Assembly (NCBI GenBank): GCA_025927935.1
Contig: JAICKM010000379.1
Span: 1 to 6,826, forward strand
DNA: 6,826 nucleotides
From: Chloroflexia bacterium
GTDB taxonomy: Bacteria > Chloroflexota > Chloroflexia > QHBQ01 > JADMIH01
Reading direction: 5' to 3'
This document shows positions 1-6,553 of the stretch, one piece after another. A model generated the notes under the pieces. That model made no database searches. It was not told the DNA's origin and was given only the letters and a program-made list of their open reading frames with translations. How positions within the stretch are numbered: position 1 is the stretch's first letter; the number at the start of each line of letters is the position of its first letter. A program made the position numbers and the translations under genes.

Positions 1-2364
1 GCCGCCGGGGTGAACATGGTTTTTGCCTCGGCCAACGAGACCTACTGGAGCGTGCGCCTGGAATCGTCGTCGGTCGGGCCTAACCGGATTATCACCTGCT
101 ACAAAGACCCCGCGCTCGATCCGACGCACACCGCGCCGTATACCACCGTGGAGTTCGACGGCCCGATCCTGCAACGGCCCGACAACATCCTGGTCGGCGT
201 CGGCTACCAATCCTACTATGACGATGCGCGTTACAACTATCCCTGGGTGATCAGCGCCCCGGCCACCCGCTGGTATTTCGATTGCACCAATCTCCAGCCC
301 GGCGATCAGGTGAACAACATCGTCGGCGAGGAGTGGGCCGCGATCCATAACAACGGGCACACCCCGGCGGGCATCGACGTGATCTCCAGCGGCACGGTGA
401 TCAACGCGCACGGGGTGGCCCTGGCCCAGAACTCGGCTATCTATACGGCGCCCAGCGGCGCCAAGGTCTTCGCCGCGGGCAGCATCCACTTTGCCTGGGG
501 CCTCATCGACCACTCTTACGCCAACCAGACGTTCCAGTCCTTCGCGCTCTCCAACGACGCGGACCACCGTGTGGAACAGTTCATGGCGAATATCTTCGAC
601 AACTTCGCGGGCTACTGGGACGGCGCGCCGCGCACCTGCGGCGGGCAGGGCTACTATGATGTGGGCACACGGGCCACGCGCACGCCGATGCCCCAGGTGC
701 CCACGGCCACCGGCACCCCGCCCGCCGCGACCCGCACGCCCACCCGCACGCCGACCGCCGTGAGCGGCACGGCGACCAACACGCCCATCGGTACGGCGAC
801 CAATACGCCGACGGCCACGCCGACCACCCCGCCGGTGCAGGGCGCGATCACGACCGGCGATCCTACCCAGGCAGGGCGCTTTGTGCGCGACTGGTCGGTC
901 GCCAGTTGCGGCACTACCAAGACCATGCCCGGCAACGGCGATATGCTCGCTCATCACTACGACGCCTATAACTACATCAACAATACGGGCAGTTCGCAGT
1001 GTATTACCGTGCGGCTGACGACGGCTTGCACCGCCAATAACGATATTTTCAGCGCGGCCTATCTGGGCAGCTTCACGCCCGCCAATATCGTTACCAACTA
1101 CCGATCCGATATCGGCGCGAGTCCCGGGCAACTCGGCGGCAGCAGCACCTACGGCTTTGATGTGCCCGCGGGCCAGAACTTTGTCGTGACCGTGTACGAG
1201 GTCACGGCGAACGCCGGCTGTGGGAACTATACACTGACCGTGACAGGCGGCAGTCCGGTGGGCGGCGCGACCAGCACCCCCACCTCGACGGTAGCCGCGA
1301 CCAACACTCCCACGGCGACTGCGACGCGCACGGCGACCGCTACATCGACGGGTACCGCCACCGGCACGGCGACCCGTACCACGACGGCCACGAATACGCC
1401 GGTGCCGCCGACCTATACGGCCACCGCGATCCCTTCCGCTACGTCCACGGCGCCCCCGATCGGAACCGCGACCGAGACGCCGCTACCGCTGCCGACCGAT
1501 ACGGCCACGCCCACGCCCAGCCGCACGGCTACACCGCCGTACACGGCCACTGCGACGGATACGCCGGCGGCTCCGGCAAGCAGCACCAGCACGGCGACCG
1601 CTACCGTTAGCCCGACCAGCACGGCCACCGCCGTGCCGCCCACGCGCACCGCGACGGCTACCGTGACAGCCACGGCTCCGCCGAACAGCACGGCGACGCG
1701 CACGGCGACGCGGACGCGCACGCCGACGCGCACGCCAACGAGTACGCGGACAAGCACGCCCACGCGCACGGCGACGCGCACGCCGGTCAGCACGGCGACG
1801 CGCACGCCGACCGGCATCCCGACGAACACCCCGACCGGCATCCCGACGGGCACGGCGACCAACACCCCGATCAGCACCGGCACGCCCACCGCCACTGCCA
1901 CGCCGGGCGGCGCGCCGCAGCCGATCCAGGGTGCTATCACAAGCAGCGACCCCACGCAAGCCGGGCGTATCGTGCGCGACTGGGTGCCGAGCACGTGCAG
2001 CACCGTCAAGACCGTGCCCGGCAACGGCGATATGCTGGCCCATCACTACGACGCCTACACCTTCGCCAACAATACCGCCGCCACCCAGTGTGTCACCGTG
2101 CAGCTAACATCGCCCTGTACCGGCACGAACGACATCTTCAGCATGGCCTACCTGAACAGCTTCAACCCGGCCAGTATTACCACGAACTATCGCGGCGACA
2201 TCGGGTGGAGTCCCGGTCAGGACACGGGCAGCAACAGCTACTCCTTTACCGTGGCGGCGGGGCAGCACTTTGTCGTGACCGTGTATGAGGTCACGGCGAA
2301 CGCCGGCTGCGGCAGCTATACGCTGAACGTTACCGGCGCCGGCCCCGCCGCGCCCACCAAGTAA
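1..2364 (+). CDS. Secreted multidomain protein: DMFase large-subunit-like domain, Thr/Pro linkers, two four-Cys repeat domains (5' partial)
   Basis: The frame is open from base 1 and ends at TAA 2362-2364, so the gene starts upstream. A GTG at 10 lies inside a folded domain and is not a credible start. Bases 1 to about 657 resemble the C-terminal domain of the N,N-dimethylformamidase beta (large) subunit. Landmarks are [13 protein letters not shown] (about 175-213), the [12 protein letters not shown] segment (about 301-336), [19 protein letters not shown] (about 448-504) and FMANIFDNF (about 580-606). A Thr/Pro/Ala linker (about 661-840) leads to a 136-residue domain (841-1248), a 227-residue Thr-rich linker, a second copy of that domain (1930-2337) and a short tail ending PAAPTK. 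Linkers of this kind and paired cysteines imply export, but the signal peptide would be outside the window. Catalytic activity cannot be judged, because this domain is the C-terminal accessory part in the amidase and the rest is unseen. The domain call is from recalled motif pattern; the modular layout is read directly. Confidence 0.72.
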   Translation, partial: AAGVNMVFASANETYWSVRLESSSVGPNRIITCYKDPALDPTHTAPYTTVEFDGPILQRPDNILVGVGYQSYYDDARYNYPWVISAPATRWYFDCTNLQPGDQVNNIVGEEWAAIHNNGHTPAGIDVISSGTVINAHGVALAQNSAIYTAPSGAKVFAAGSIHFAWGLIDHSYANQTFQSFALSNDADHRVEQFMANIFDNFAGYWDGAPRTCGGQGYYDVGTRATRTPMPQVPTATGTPPAATRTPTRTPTAVSGTATNTPIGTATNTPTATPTTPPVQGAITTGDPTQAGRFVRDWSVASCGTTKTMPGNGDMLAHHYDAYNYINNTGSSQCITVRLTTACTANNDIFSAAYLGSFTPANIVTNYRSDIGASPGQLGGSSTYGFDVPAGQNFVVTVYEVTANAGCGNYTLTVTGGSPVGGATSTPTSTVAATNTPTATATRTATATSTGTATGTATRTTTATNTPVPPTYTATAIPSATSTAPPIGTATETPLPLPTDTATPTPSRTATPPYTATATDTPAAPASSTSTATATVSPTSTATAVPPTRTATATVTATAPPNSTATRTATRTRTPTRTPTSTRTSTPTRTATRTPVSTATRTPTGIPTNTPTGIPTGTATNTPISTGTPTATATPGGAPQPIQGAITSSDPTQAGRIVRDWVPSTCSTVKTVPGNGDMLAHHYDAYTFANNTAATQCVTVQLTSPCTGTNDIFSMAYLNSFNPASITTNYRGDIGWSPGQDTGSNSYSFTVAAGQHFVVTVYEVTANAGCGSYTLNVTGAGPAAPTK
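841..1248 (+). repeat. First copy of 136-residue four-cysteine domain
   Basis: This encodes 136 residues beginning [18 protein letters not shown] and ending YTLTVTG. It aligns without gaps to the copy at 1930-2337, with 97 of 136 residues identical by hand count (about 71%). Four cysteines, at domain positions 23, 54, 63 and 127, are conserved in both copies and could form two disulfides after export. The alternating hydrophobic pattern and the ending [21 protein letters not shown] suggest a beta-sandwich of the pre-peptidase C-terminal (PPC-like) kind. That fold assignment is inference. Similar modules occur at the ends of secreted proteins, where they are thought to aid adhesion or stability. 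Confidence 0.8.
1249..1929 (+). repeat. Low-complexity Thr-rich linker with six-base periodicity
   Basis: This in-frame low-complexity segment codes for about 227 residues dominated by Thr alternating with Ala, Pro, Arg, Asn or Ser (TATPT, TRTPT and TNTP words). Thr exceeds 40% over the sampled stretches. Because nearly every second codon is ACN, the DNA has a six-base period. Short exact duplications are nested in it: an 18-base unit at 1807-1824 recurs at 1831-1848 (24-base period), and a 19-base unit at 1686-1704 recurs at 1788-1806. It is probably an extended and possibly O-glycosylated spacer between folded extracellular domains. A shorter linker of the same composition spans about 661-840. 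Confidence 0.85.
1930..2337 (+). repeat. Second copy of 136-residue four-cysteine domain
   Basis: This is the same length as the first copy and is offset from it by exactly 1089 bases. DNA identity is uneven. The block 2268-2309 matches 1179-1220 at 41 of 42 bases, and 2016-2036 matches 927-947 completely. The segments between (for example around domain positions 45-65 and 100-115) have diverged. Conserved parts include [14 protein letters not shown], the NDIF and TNYR motifs, SPGQ and [15 protein letters not shown], plus all four cysteines. The pattern fits duplication of one domain within the gene, or gene conversion of short patches. Confidence 0.8.
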
Positions 2365-2372
2365 CGCCGCGC

Positions 2373-2400
2373 GGGGGCAGGTCATTTCCGGCCTGCCCCC
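2373..2400 (+). terminator. GC-rich hairpin, candidate terminator of the secreted-protein gene
   Basis: Positions 2373-2383 pair with 2390-2400 as an 11-base stem (one G-T wobble) around a six-base loop ATTTCC. The hairpin begins eight bases after the TAA stop. No T-run follows, so it is not a textbook intrinsic terminator. It could terminate in this GC-rich background, or protect the 3' end of the transcript. Confidence 0.55.
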
Positions 2401-2404
2401 ATGC

Positions 2405-2434
2405 GCCGCCCGCCCATGCGCGTGGGCCGGCGGC
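2405..2434 (+). terminator. Second GC-rich hairpin downstream of the secreted-protein gene
   Basis: The stem pairs 2405-2410 with 2429-2434 (GCCGCC/GGCGGC), has a C-C mismatch, then pairs 2412-2416 with 2423-2427 (GCCCA/TGGGC), with loop TGCGCG. It is followed by CTATTTCC, only a vestigial T-run. It lies five bases after the first hairpin, and the pair may act together to separate the upstream unit from the peptidase promoter. Confidence 0.45.
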
Positions 2435-2454
2435 TATTTCCGCGTCTCCCCGCC

Positions 2455-2484
2455 TTGTTCCCACCTCCCAGGCCGTGCTACAAT
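2455..2484 (+). promoter_or_regulatory. Extended -10 promoter for the S9 peptidase gene
   Basis: The -10 hexamer TACAAT (2479-2484) is preceded by TG at 2476-2477, giving the extended form TGCTACAAT. A weak -35, TTGTTC (2455-2460, TTG matching), sits 18 bases upstream. It is an AT-rich island in GC-rich DNA, just after the two hairpins. The predicted transcription start is near 2491, giving a leader of about 72 bases before the TTG start codon at 2563. Confidence 0.6.
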
Positions 2485-2538
2485 ACAGGCGCTGATTGCC
2501 CAGCGACTCATCATCTGCGATAACAGCACGGCGTGTAA

Positions 2539-2555
2539 CCCGGCGCCGGGGAGGA
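2539..2555 (+). promoter_or_regulatory. Shine-Dalgarno site overlapped by a 12-base palindrome
   Basis: GGGGAGGA (2548-2555) is a strong ribosome binding site. Its core ends eight bases before TTG at 2563, and this is the main reason for choosing that start. The perfect palindrome CCCGGCGCCGGG (2539-2550) overlaps its first bases. It could mask the site in RNA or be a dimer binding site in DNA, or it may be chance in GC-rich sequence. Confidence 0.6.
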
Positions 2556-2562
2556 CTCTGTT

Positions 2563-4395
2563 TTGCCGCCATCCTTCGACTTCCAACGCTTTCTGAATAT
2601 CCGAGGCGCCTACGGCCCCACGTTCCTGCCCGCCGGCCCCATGGCCTTTATCACCAACATCACCGGCCTGCCCCAGGTCTGGACGGTGGCCGCGCCGGGC
2701 GCGTGGCCTGTGCAGGTGACATTCGGCGCCGAGCGCATCCTATATGCCCGCGCCGCGCATGCCGATGGCCGCATGATCCTGGGCAGCGACAGCGGCGGGA
2801 ACGAGCATGTGCAACTGGCCTTGCTCAGCGCGGACGGCGCCACGCAGATGCCTCTCGACCCGAACCCGGCGGTGATCCACACCTTCGGCGGCTGGGCGCC
2901 CGACGACCGCGCTATCGCCTATGCCGCCAACACCCGCCACCCGGCCTTTTTCGACATCTACACTCTGGCGCTCGATGGGCCGGATGCGACTCCGCACTTG
3001 GTCTACCAGCAAGACGGCTCAAACGGCGTCGCCGCCTGGGCGCCGGATGGGCAGGCGCTGATCGTGGCGCATATGGAGAAGCCGTCGAACCATGATCTCT
3101 ACCTGGTGCCGCTCGACGGCAGCCCACCCAGGCACCTGACCCCGCACACCGGCGACGCCGTCTATCACCACGTGGAGTGGGCGCCGGACGGTCGCACCCT
3201 CTACCTGATCACCGACGAGGGGCGCGAGTTCGAGGCGCTGGTGCGCTTCGACCTGGAGACGGGCGCCCGCGAACCGCTGGTTGCGCCCGACTGGGATATC
3301 GACTTCTGCTTTCTGTCGCCCGACGGCGCGCGCCTGGCCTACAGCCTGAACGTGGACGGCTATTCGGAACTCCATGTGCGCGACCTGGGCAGCGGGGCCG
3401 ATCGCCAACCGACCGGGCTGCCGCGCGGCAACGTGGGCTACACCGGCAGCAGCGCCTCGGCCTACGCGCCCGAACTGGCCTGGGCGCCCGACAGCCGCCA
3501 CCTGGCCTTCAACGTTACCGCCCCGACGCGCAATCTCGAAATCTGGCAGTGGGACCTGGCCGGCGACACCGTCGAACAGGTGACGCGCAACGGCATGGCG
3601 GGCATCCCCGCGGATACGTTCGTCGATCCCGAACTGGTGCGCTACGCCAGCTTCGATGGGCGCGAGGTGCCGGCTTTCTTCTACCGGCCGCCCAAGGCCG
3701 CGGATGGGCCGGTGCCCTGCGTCGTCCAGGTCCACGGCGGCCCGGAAGGCCAGGCGCGCGTCGCCTTCGACCCGGTGATCCAGTACTTCGTCCATCGCGG
3801 CTACGCCGTGCTGGCGCCCAACGTGCGCGGCAGCATGGGCTATGGCCGCGAGTACACGCACCTTGATGATGTCCGCAAGCGCATGGACTCGGTGCATGAT
3901 CTGGCCGCCGCCGTGGAGTGGCTGCGCGGGTCCGGGCAGGTGGCGCCCGACCGCATCGCCGTCATGGGCGGCAGCTATGGCGGCTTCATGACCCTGGCCG
4001 CCGTGACCACCTATCCCGACCTCTGGGCGGCGGGCGTCGATATTGTCGGCATCGCCAACTTTGTGACCTTCCTGGAGAACACCGGCCCCTGGCGGCGCAA
4101 GCTGCGCGAGGCCGAGTATGGCAGCCTGGAGGCCGACGCCGACTTCCTGCGCGCGATCAGCCCGATCCACCACGTCGAGAAGATCACCGCGCCGCTCATG
4201 GTGATTCATGGAGCCAACGACCCGCGCGTGCCTGTCGGCGAAGCGGAGCAGATCGTGGAGATTTTGCGCGCCCGGCAGCACCCGGTCGAGTACCTGCGTT
4301 TCCCCGACGAGGGCCACGGCGTGGTCCGCCTGCACAACCGCCTGGTGGCCTACCCGGCCATCGCCGATTTCCTGGACCGATACCTGGGCAGCTAG
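2563..4395 (+). CDS. S9 family (prolyl oligopeptidase family) serine peptidase
   Basis: This 610-residue protein probably hydrolyses short peptides or acyl-peptides, like the dipeptidyl aminopeptidase/acylaminoacyl peptidase group. The N-terminal part (about 40-340) is a beta-propeller with recurrent PD40-type blades: WAPDDR at 111, WAPDG at 159 and 206, LSPDG at 251 and WAPDS at 307. The C-terminal alpha/beta-hydrolase domain (about 355-608) has HGGP at 391-394 near the expected oxyanion region. The likely catalytic triad is Ser471 in GGSYGGFM, Asp553 in HGANDPRVP and His585 in DEGHGV. Length and order are normal for S9 enzymes, and the propeller normally limits access to small substrates. 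There is no signal peptide or membrane segment, so it is probably cytoplasmic. TTG at 2563 is chosen because of the strong ribosome binding site eight bases upstream. The next ATG (2641) would remove 26 residues and lacks a comparable site. It has its own promoter and stands as a single gene, or with the small ORF after it. The exact substrate cannot be told from sequence. Confidence 0.95.
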   Translation: MPPSFDFQRFLNIRGAYGPTFLPAGPMAFITNITGLPQVWTVAAPGAWPVQVTFGAERILYARAAHADGRMILGSDSGGNEHVQLALLSADGATQMPLDPNPAVIHTFGGWAPDDRAIAYAANTRHPAFFDIYTLALDGPDATPHLVYQQDGSNGVAAWAPDGQALIVAHMEKPSNHDLYLVPLDGSPPRHLTPHTGDAVYHHVEWAPDGRTLYLITDEGREFEALVRFDLETGAREPLVAPDWDIDFCFLSPDGARLAYSLNVDGYSELHVRDLGSGADRQPTGLPRGNVGYTGSSASAYAPELAWAPDSRHLAFNVTAPTRNLEIWQWDLAGDTVEQVTRNGMAGIPADTFVDPELVRYASFDGREVPAFFYRPPKAADGPVPCVVQVHGGPEGQARVAFDPVIQYFVHRGYAVLAPNVRGSMGYGREYTHLDDVRKRMDSVHDLAAAVEWLRGSGQVAPDRIAVMGGSYGGFMTLAAVTTYPDLWAAGVDIVGIANFVTFLENTGPWRRKLREAEYGSLEADADFLRAISPIHHVEKITAPLMVIHGANDPRVPVGEAEQIVEILRARQHPVEYLRFPDEGHGVVRLHNRLVAYPAIADFLDRYLGS

Positions 4396-4404
4396 AGGAA
4401 CGGC

Positions 4405-4509
4405 ATGGGCACCTGGATAACCTATCGAGGCATCGCCGCGCCCATCTCGGACTTACTGCGGACCCTGCCGCCCTATCTGTCACTTCTCAGCTATAGGGCA
4501 AGAAGCTAA
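4405..4509 (+). CDS. Possible 34-residue small protein (doubtful)
   Basis: An ATG at 4405 follows GAGGA (4395-4399) by five bases and opens 34 codons ending at TAA 4507-4509. The peptide starts MGTWITYRGIAAPISDLL, is rich in Leu and Ser and ends in basic residues (YRARS). The TAA overlaps an in-frame ATG of the next gene (TAATG), a layout often seen in translational coupling. Against it, 10 of 34 codons end in A or T (including ATA, TTA and AGA), far more than in the neighbouring genes, and I recognise no family. The stretch may simply be intergenic. Confidence 0.22.
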   Translation: MGTWITYRGIAAPISDLLRTLPPYLSLLSYRARS

Positions 4510-4526
4510 TGGCGACGATCCGCACC

Positions 4527-4556
4527 TTGCCGCCACCCGTGGGCGACAGGTATAAT
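4527..4556 (+). promoter_or_regulatory. Sigma-70-like promoter of the glycosyltransferase gene
   Basis: A perfect TATAAT (4551-4556) lies 18 bases downstream of TTGCCG (4527-4532, four of six matching TTGACA). Transcription would be expected to begin about seven bases after the -10, at or next to 4563, which is the A of an in-frame ATG. This argues for a leaderless mRNA, and for 4563 rather than 4509 as the start codon. Confidence 0.62.
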
Positions 4557-4562
4557 CGGCCT

Positions 4563-6545
4563 ATGCCTGCGCGCTCGCTGCGGGCCGTCCTGTTGGCGGC
4601 CTTGCTCCTGTTGCCGGCGGTCCTGGTGTTGGGCCGGCTGGCGCTTTTCGCTACCCACAGCGCGGACATGATCGCCTTTCCCTGGCAGATCGACTTTGAC
4701 GAGGGCATCATCCTGCACTCGTCGTGGCTGCTGGCTCAGGGCCGCAATCCCTATCCGCCACTGGGACCCGACCACTTTATCTCGTCCCTCTATCCGCCGC
4801 TGTTCTACATACTCAACGCGGTGGCCCTCAAGCTGTGGGGGCTGAACCTGTGGAGCGGGCGGTTGCTTAGCCTGCTGGGCACCCTGCTGGCGGCAGGCGC
4901 AGTGGTGGGTTGGGTGTGGGCGGAGACGCGCTCGCGGCTGGCCGGGATCACAGCGGCGGCGCTCTGGCTGGCCCTCGGCCCGGTGATCGTCTGGGCGACT
5001 TTTTACAAGCAAGACATTCTCGCCCTGGGCCTGGGCGTGCTCGGCGGCGCCATGCTGGCGGCGGCGTGCCCGCCGGATCGGGCGAAGTCCGCCGGCGCGG
5101 TGCGCTGGGGCGGCCTGCCCCGCCTGGCCTGGTGGGCCATCCTGCCGCTGGTGCTGGCCTGCTGGACCAAGCAATCGACACTGGCTCCGCTGGCGGCGGC
5201 GGGCCTCTTTCTGCTGGCCCGCGACTGGCGTAGCGGGCTGCGCTGGAACGTCATCGCAGCGGCTACTCTGTTAGTACCCTTCCTGATCGCCAACGTCGCC
5301 TCGCACGGCGGTCTCTACACGCATCTGTTCCTGCCCAGCGCGGAGGCCCTGTCCGGCGAGCGGCTGGAGAAGAACCTGGGCGCGCTGTGGGCCGAGCATT
5401 GGCCGCTGGTCATCGTGGCGGCGCTGGTCGCACTGGGCCTGCTGCTCGCGGCGGCGCGCGAGCGGCGGGTGCCCGCGCTCTCGGTCTGCTTCGCGGTCAT
5501 CTCCGTGCCGGGCGTGGCGTTGACGAACCTGTCGCCCCACGCTAACTACAACCACCTGCTGCCGCTGCTGCTGCCGCTCTGCTTGCTGGTCGGGGTAGGT
5601 CTGGGCCACGCGGCGGCGCGGGCGCGGGGCGGCCTGACCCCGGCCTGGGGCGCGCTGATCGGGGCCGTGGCGCTGCTGGGCGTACTGCCGTTCCTGTTCG
5701 CGCCGATCAACACCTGGTATACGCCGCTGGGCCAGCCGCTGGCCGAGAAAGCCGACCGCATGGCCCGCCTGGAAGCCGAGATCGCCGCCGCGCCGGGCCA
5801 GACAGTGCTGACTGAAGACGCCTGGCTGGCGTTGCGCGCCGGGAAAAGCCTGCCCTACGACGACCCGGCCCAGATGGCGACCCAGGCCACCAGTGGGCGC
5901 TGGGATGAAAGCCAACTGCTGGCCGATATCGCCCGACGCAAGTTCGGCGTGGTGGTGCTGGAGCACGACATCACCGGCGAGACGTACACGCCGCGCTGGT
6001 CTCCCGCGACCCTGGCCGCGTTGCAGGCCAACTATCTGCTGCGCTACCGGGACGTGCGCTTCCTGGAGGCGCCGCAACCCGCGCCGGAGCGTCCGGCGCA
6101 GACTCGCGATTGCACGCTGGCGGGCGGGCCGCGGCTGGTGGGCATCTTTCTGCCGGGTGGCGGCACGCACCTCGACGTGGGCGACAGCCAGCAGATCAGC
6201 CTCTACTGGGCCGCCGGCCCCGCGGGCAGCCCGCCACAGCCCGCCCTGAAGTTTAGCCTGCGGCTGGCCGATGCGGGCGGCGGGGCCGCGTGGCAGGCCG
6301 ATCTGCCGCCGGGCGCGGCGGCAGGGCACCCCTGGCCGGACTGGCCCGCTGGCCTGGCGCCCCGCGACGACTTGAACGTGCAGGTGCCGGCGAACGCACC
6401 TCCCGGCGCCTATCGCTTGATTTTGAGCGCCTATGTCCCTCAGGGCGCGCAGTTCGCGCCCGTGCCGTTCGTGTGCGCGGACGGCAGTGGAGGACCGGGT
6501 TTAGTGCTGGCCGCGCCCACCGTGGCGCGGCCCTGGGGGGAGTGA
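4563..6545 (+). CDS. Polytopic GT-C-like glycosyltransferase with C-terminal beta-rich domain
   Basis: From ATG 4563 this is a 660-residue membrane protein. GT-C enzymes of the GT39/ArnT-PMT kind transfer sugars from polyprenyl-phosphate donors to acceptors outside the membrane, and the same role is inferred here. TM1 is about residues 7-29. The first outer loop has DFDEG (44-48), the acidic motif expected for the catalytic loop, then GRNPYPP (60-66) and YPPLFY (77-82). About ten further hydrophobic segments run to residue 381, including 103-121, 127-147, 152-170, 230-248, 332-348 and 362-380. A soluble part follows. Residues about 395-500 look like the periplasmic tail seen in this group (VLTEDAWLALRAGK, then VVVLEHD), and residues about 516-650 form a beta-rich domain (GIFLPGG, ISLYWAAG, PPGAYRLILSAYVP). 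Cys517 and Cys638 bracket that domain and might form a disulfide. An upstream ATG at 4509 would add 18 residues but lies inside the predicted promoter. The next gene begins eight bases after the stop, so the two are probably co-transcribed. Donor and acceptor are unknown. Confidence 0.82.
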   Translation: MPARSLRAVLLAALLLLPAVLVLGRLALFATHSADMIAFPWQIDFDEGIILHSSWLLAQGRNPYPPLGPDHFISSLYPPLFYILNAVALKLWGLNLWSGRLLSLLGTLLAAGAVVGWVWAETRSRLAGITAAALWLALGPVIVWATFYKQDILALGLGVLGGAMLAAACPPDRAKSAGAVRWGGLPRLAWWAILPLVLACWTKQSTLAPLAAAGLFLLARDWRSGLRWNVIAAATLLVPFLIANVASHGGLYTHLFLPSAEALSGERLEKNLGALWAEHWPLVIVAALVALGLLLAAARERRVPALSVCFAVISVPGVALTNLSPHANYNHLLPLLLPLCLLVGVGLGHAAARARGGLTPAWGALIGAVALLGVLPFLFAPINTWYTPLGQPLAEKADRMARLEAEIAAAPGQTVLTEDAWLALRAGKSLPYDDPAQMATQATSGRWDESQLLADIARRKFGVVVLEHDITGETYTPRWSPATLAALQANYLLRYRDVRFLEAPQPAPERPAQTRDCTLAGGPRLVGIFLPGGGTHLDVGDSQQISLYWAAGPAGSPPQPALKFSLRLADAGGGAAWQADLPPGAAAGHPWPDWPAGLAPRDDLNVQVPANAPPGAYRLILSAYVPQGAQFAPVPFVCADGSGGPGLVLAAPTVARPWGE

Positions 6546-6553
6546 GCAAGACG

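Noticed and set aside
10..12. GTG as start codon of the first gene
   Set aside because: The frame is open to base 1, the codon falls within the DMFase-like domain, and no ribosome binding site precedes it. The gene is truncated by the window edge.
1660..1870. CRISPR-like or minisatellite array
   Set aside because: Repeat units are short, irregular and in frame with a Thr-rich linker. There are no uniform repeats with unique spacers.
1413..2024. 203-codon minus-strand ORF rich in Val, Ala and Gly
   Set aside because: It is the antisense image of the ACN-rich linker: reverse-complemented Thr codons read as GTN or NGT-type codons without stops. It has no family resemblance.
2401..2523. 40-codon + strand ORF between the first two genes
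   Set aside because: It runs through the second hairpin and the promoter, is Arg/Pro-rich, and lacks a ribosome binding site.
3019..4335. 438-codon minus-strand ORF opposite the S9 peptidase
   Set aside because: It lies wholly antisense to a well-supported gene, has Arg/Gly/His-rich GC-biased composition, and shows no recognisable motif. It is typical of high-GC DNA.
4509..4562. Longer N-terminus of the glycosyltransferase
   Set aside because: It would place TATAAT and the -35 in coding sequence and adds a polar stretch before a normal first membrane segment. It is kept only as an alternative because of the TAATG overlap.
5271..6329. 352-codon minus-strand ORF opposite the glycosyltransferase
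   Set aside because: It is antisense to a gene with clear membrane topology, and its composition is dominated by Arg, Gln and Ala. It is a GC-bias shadow.
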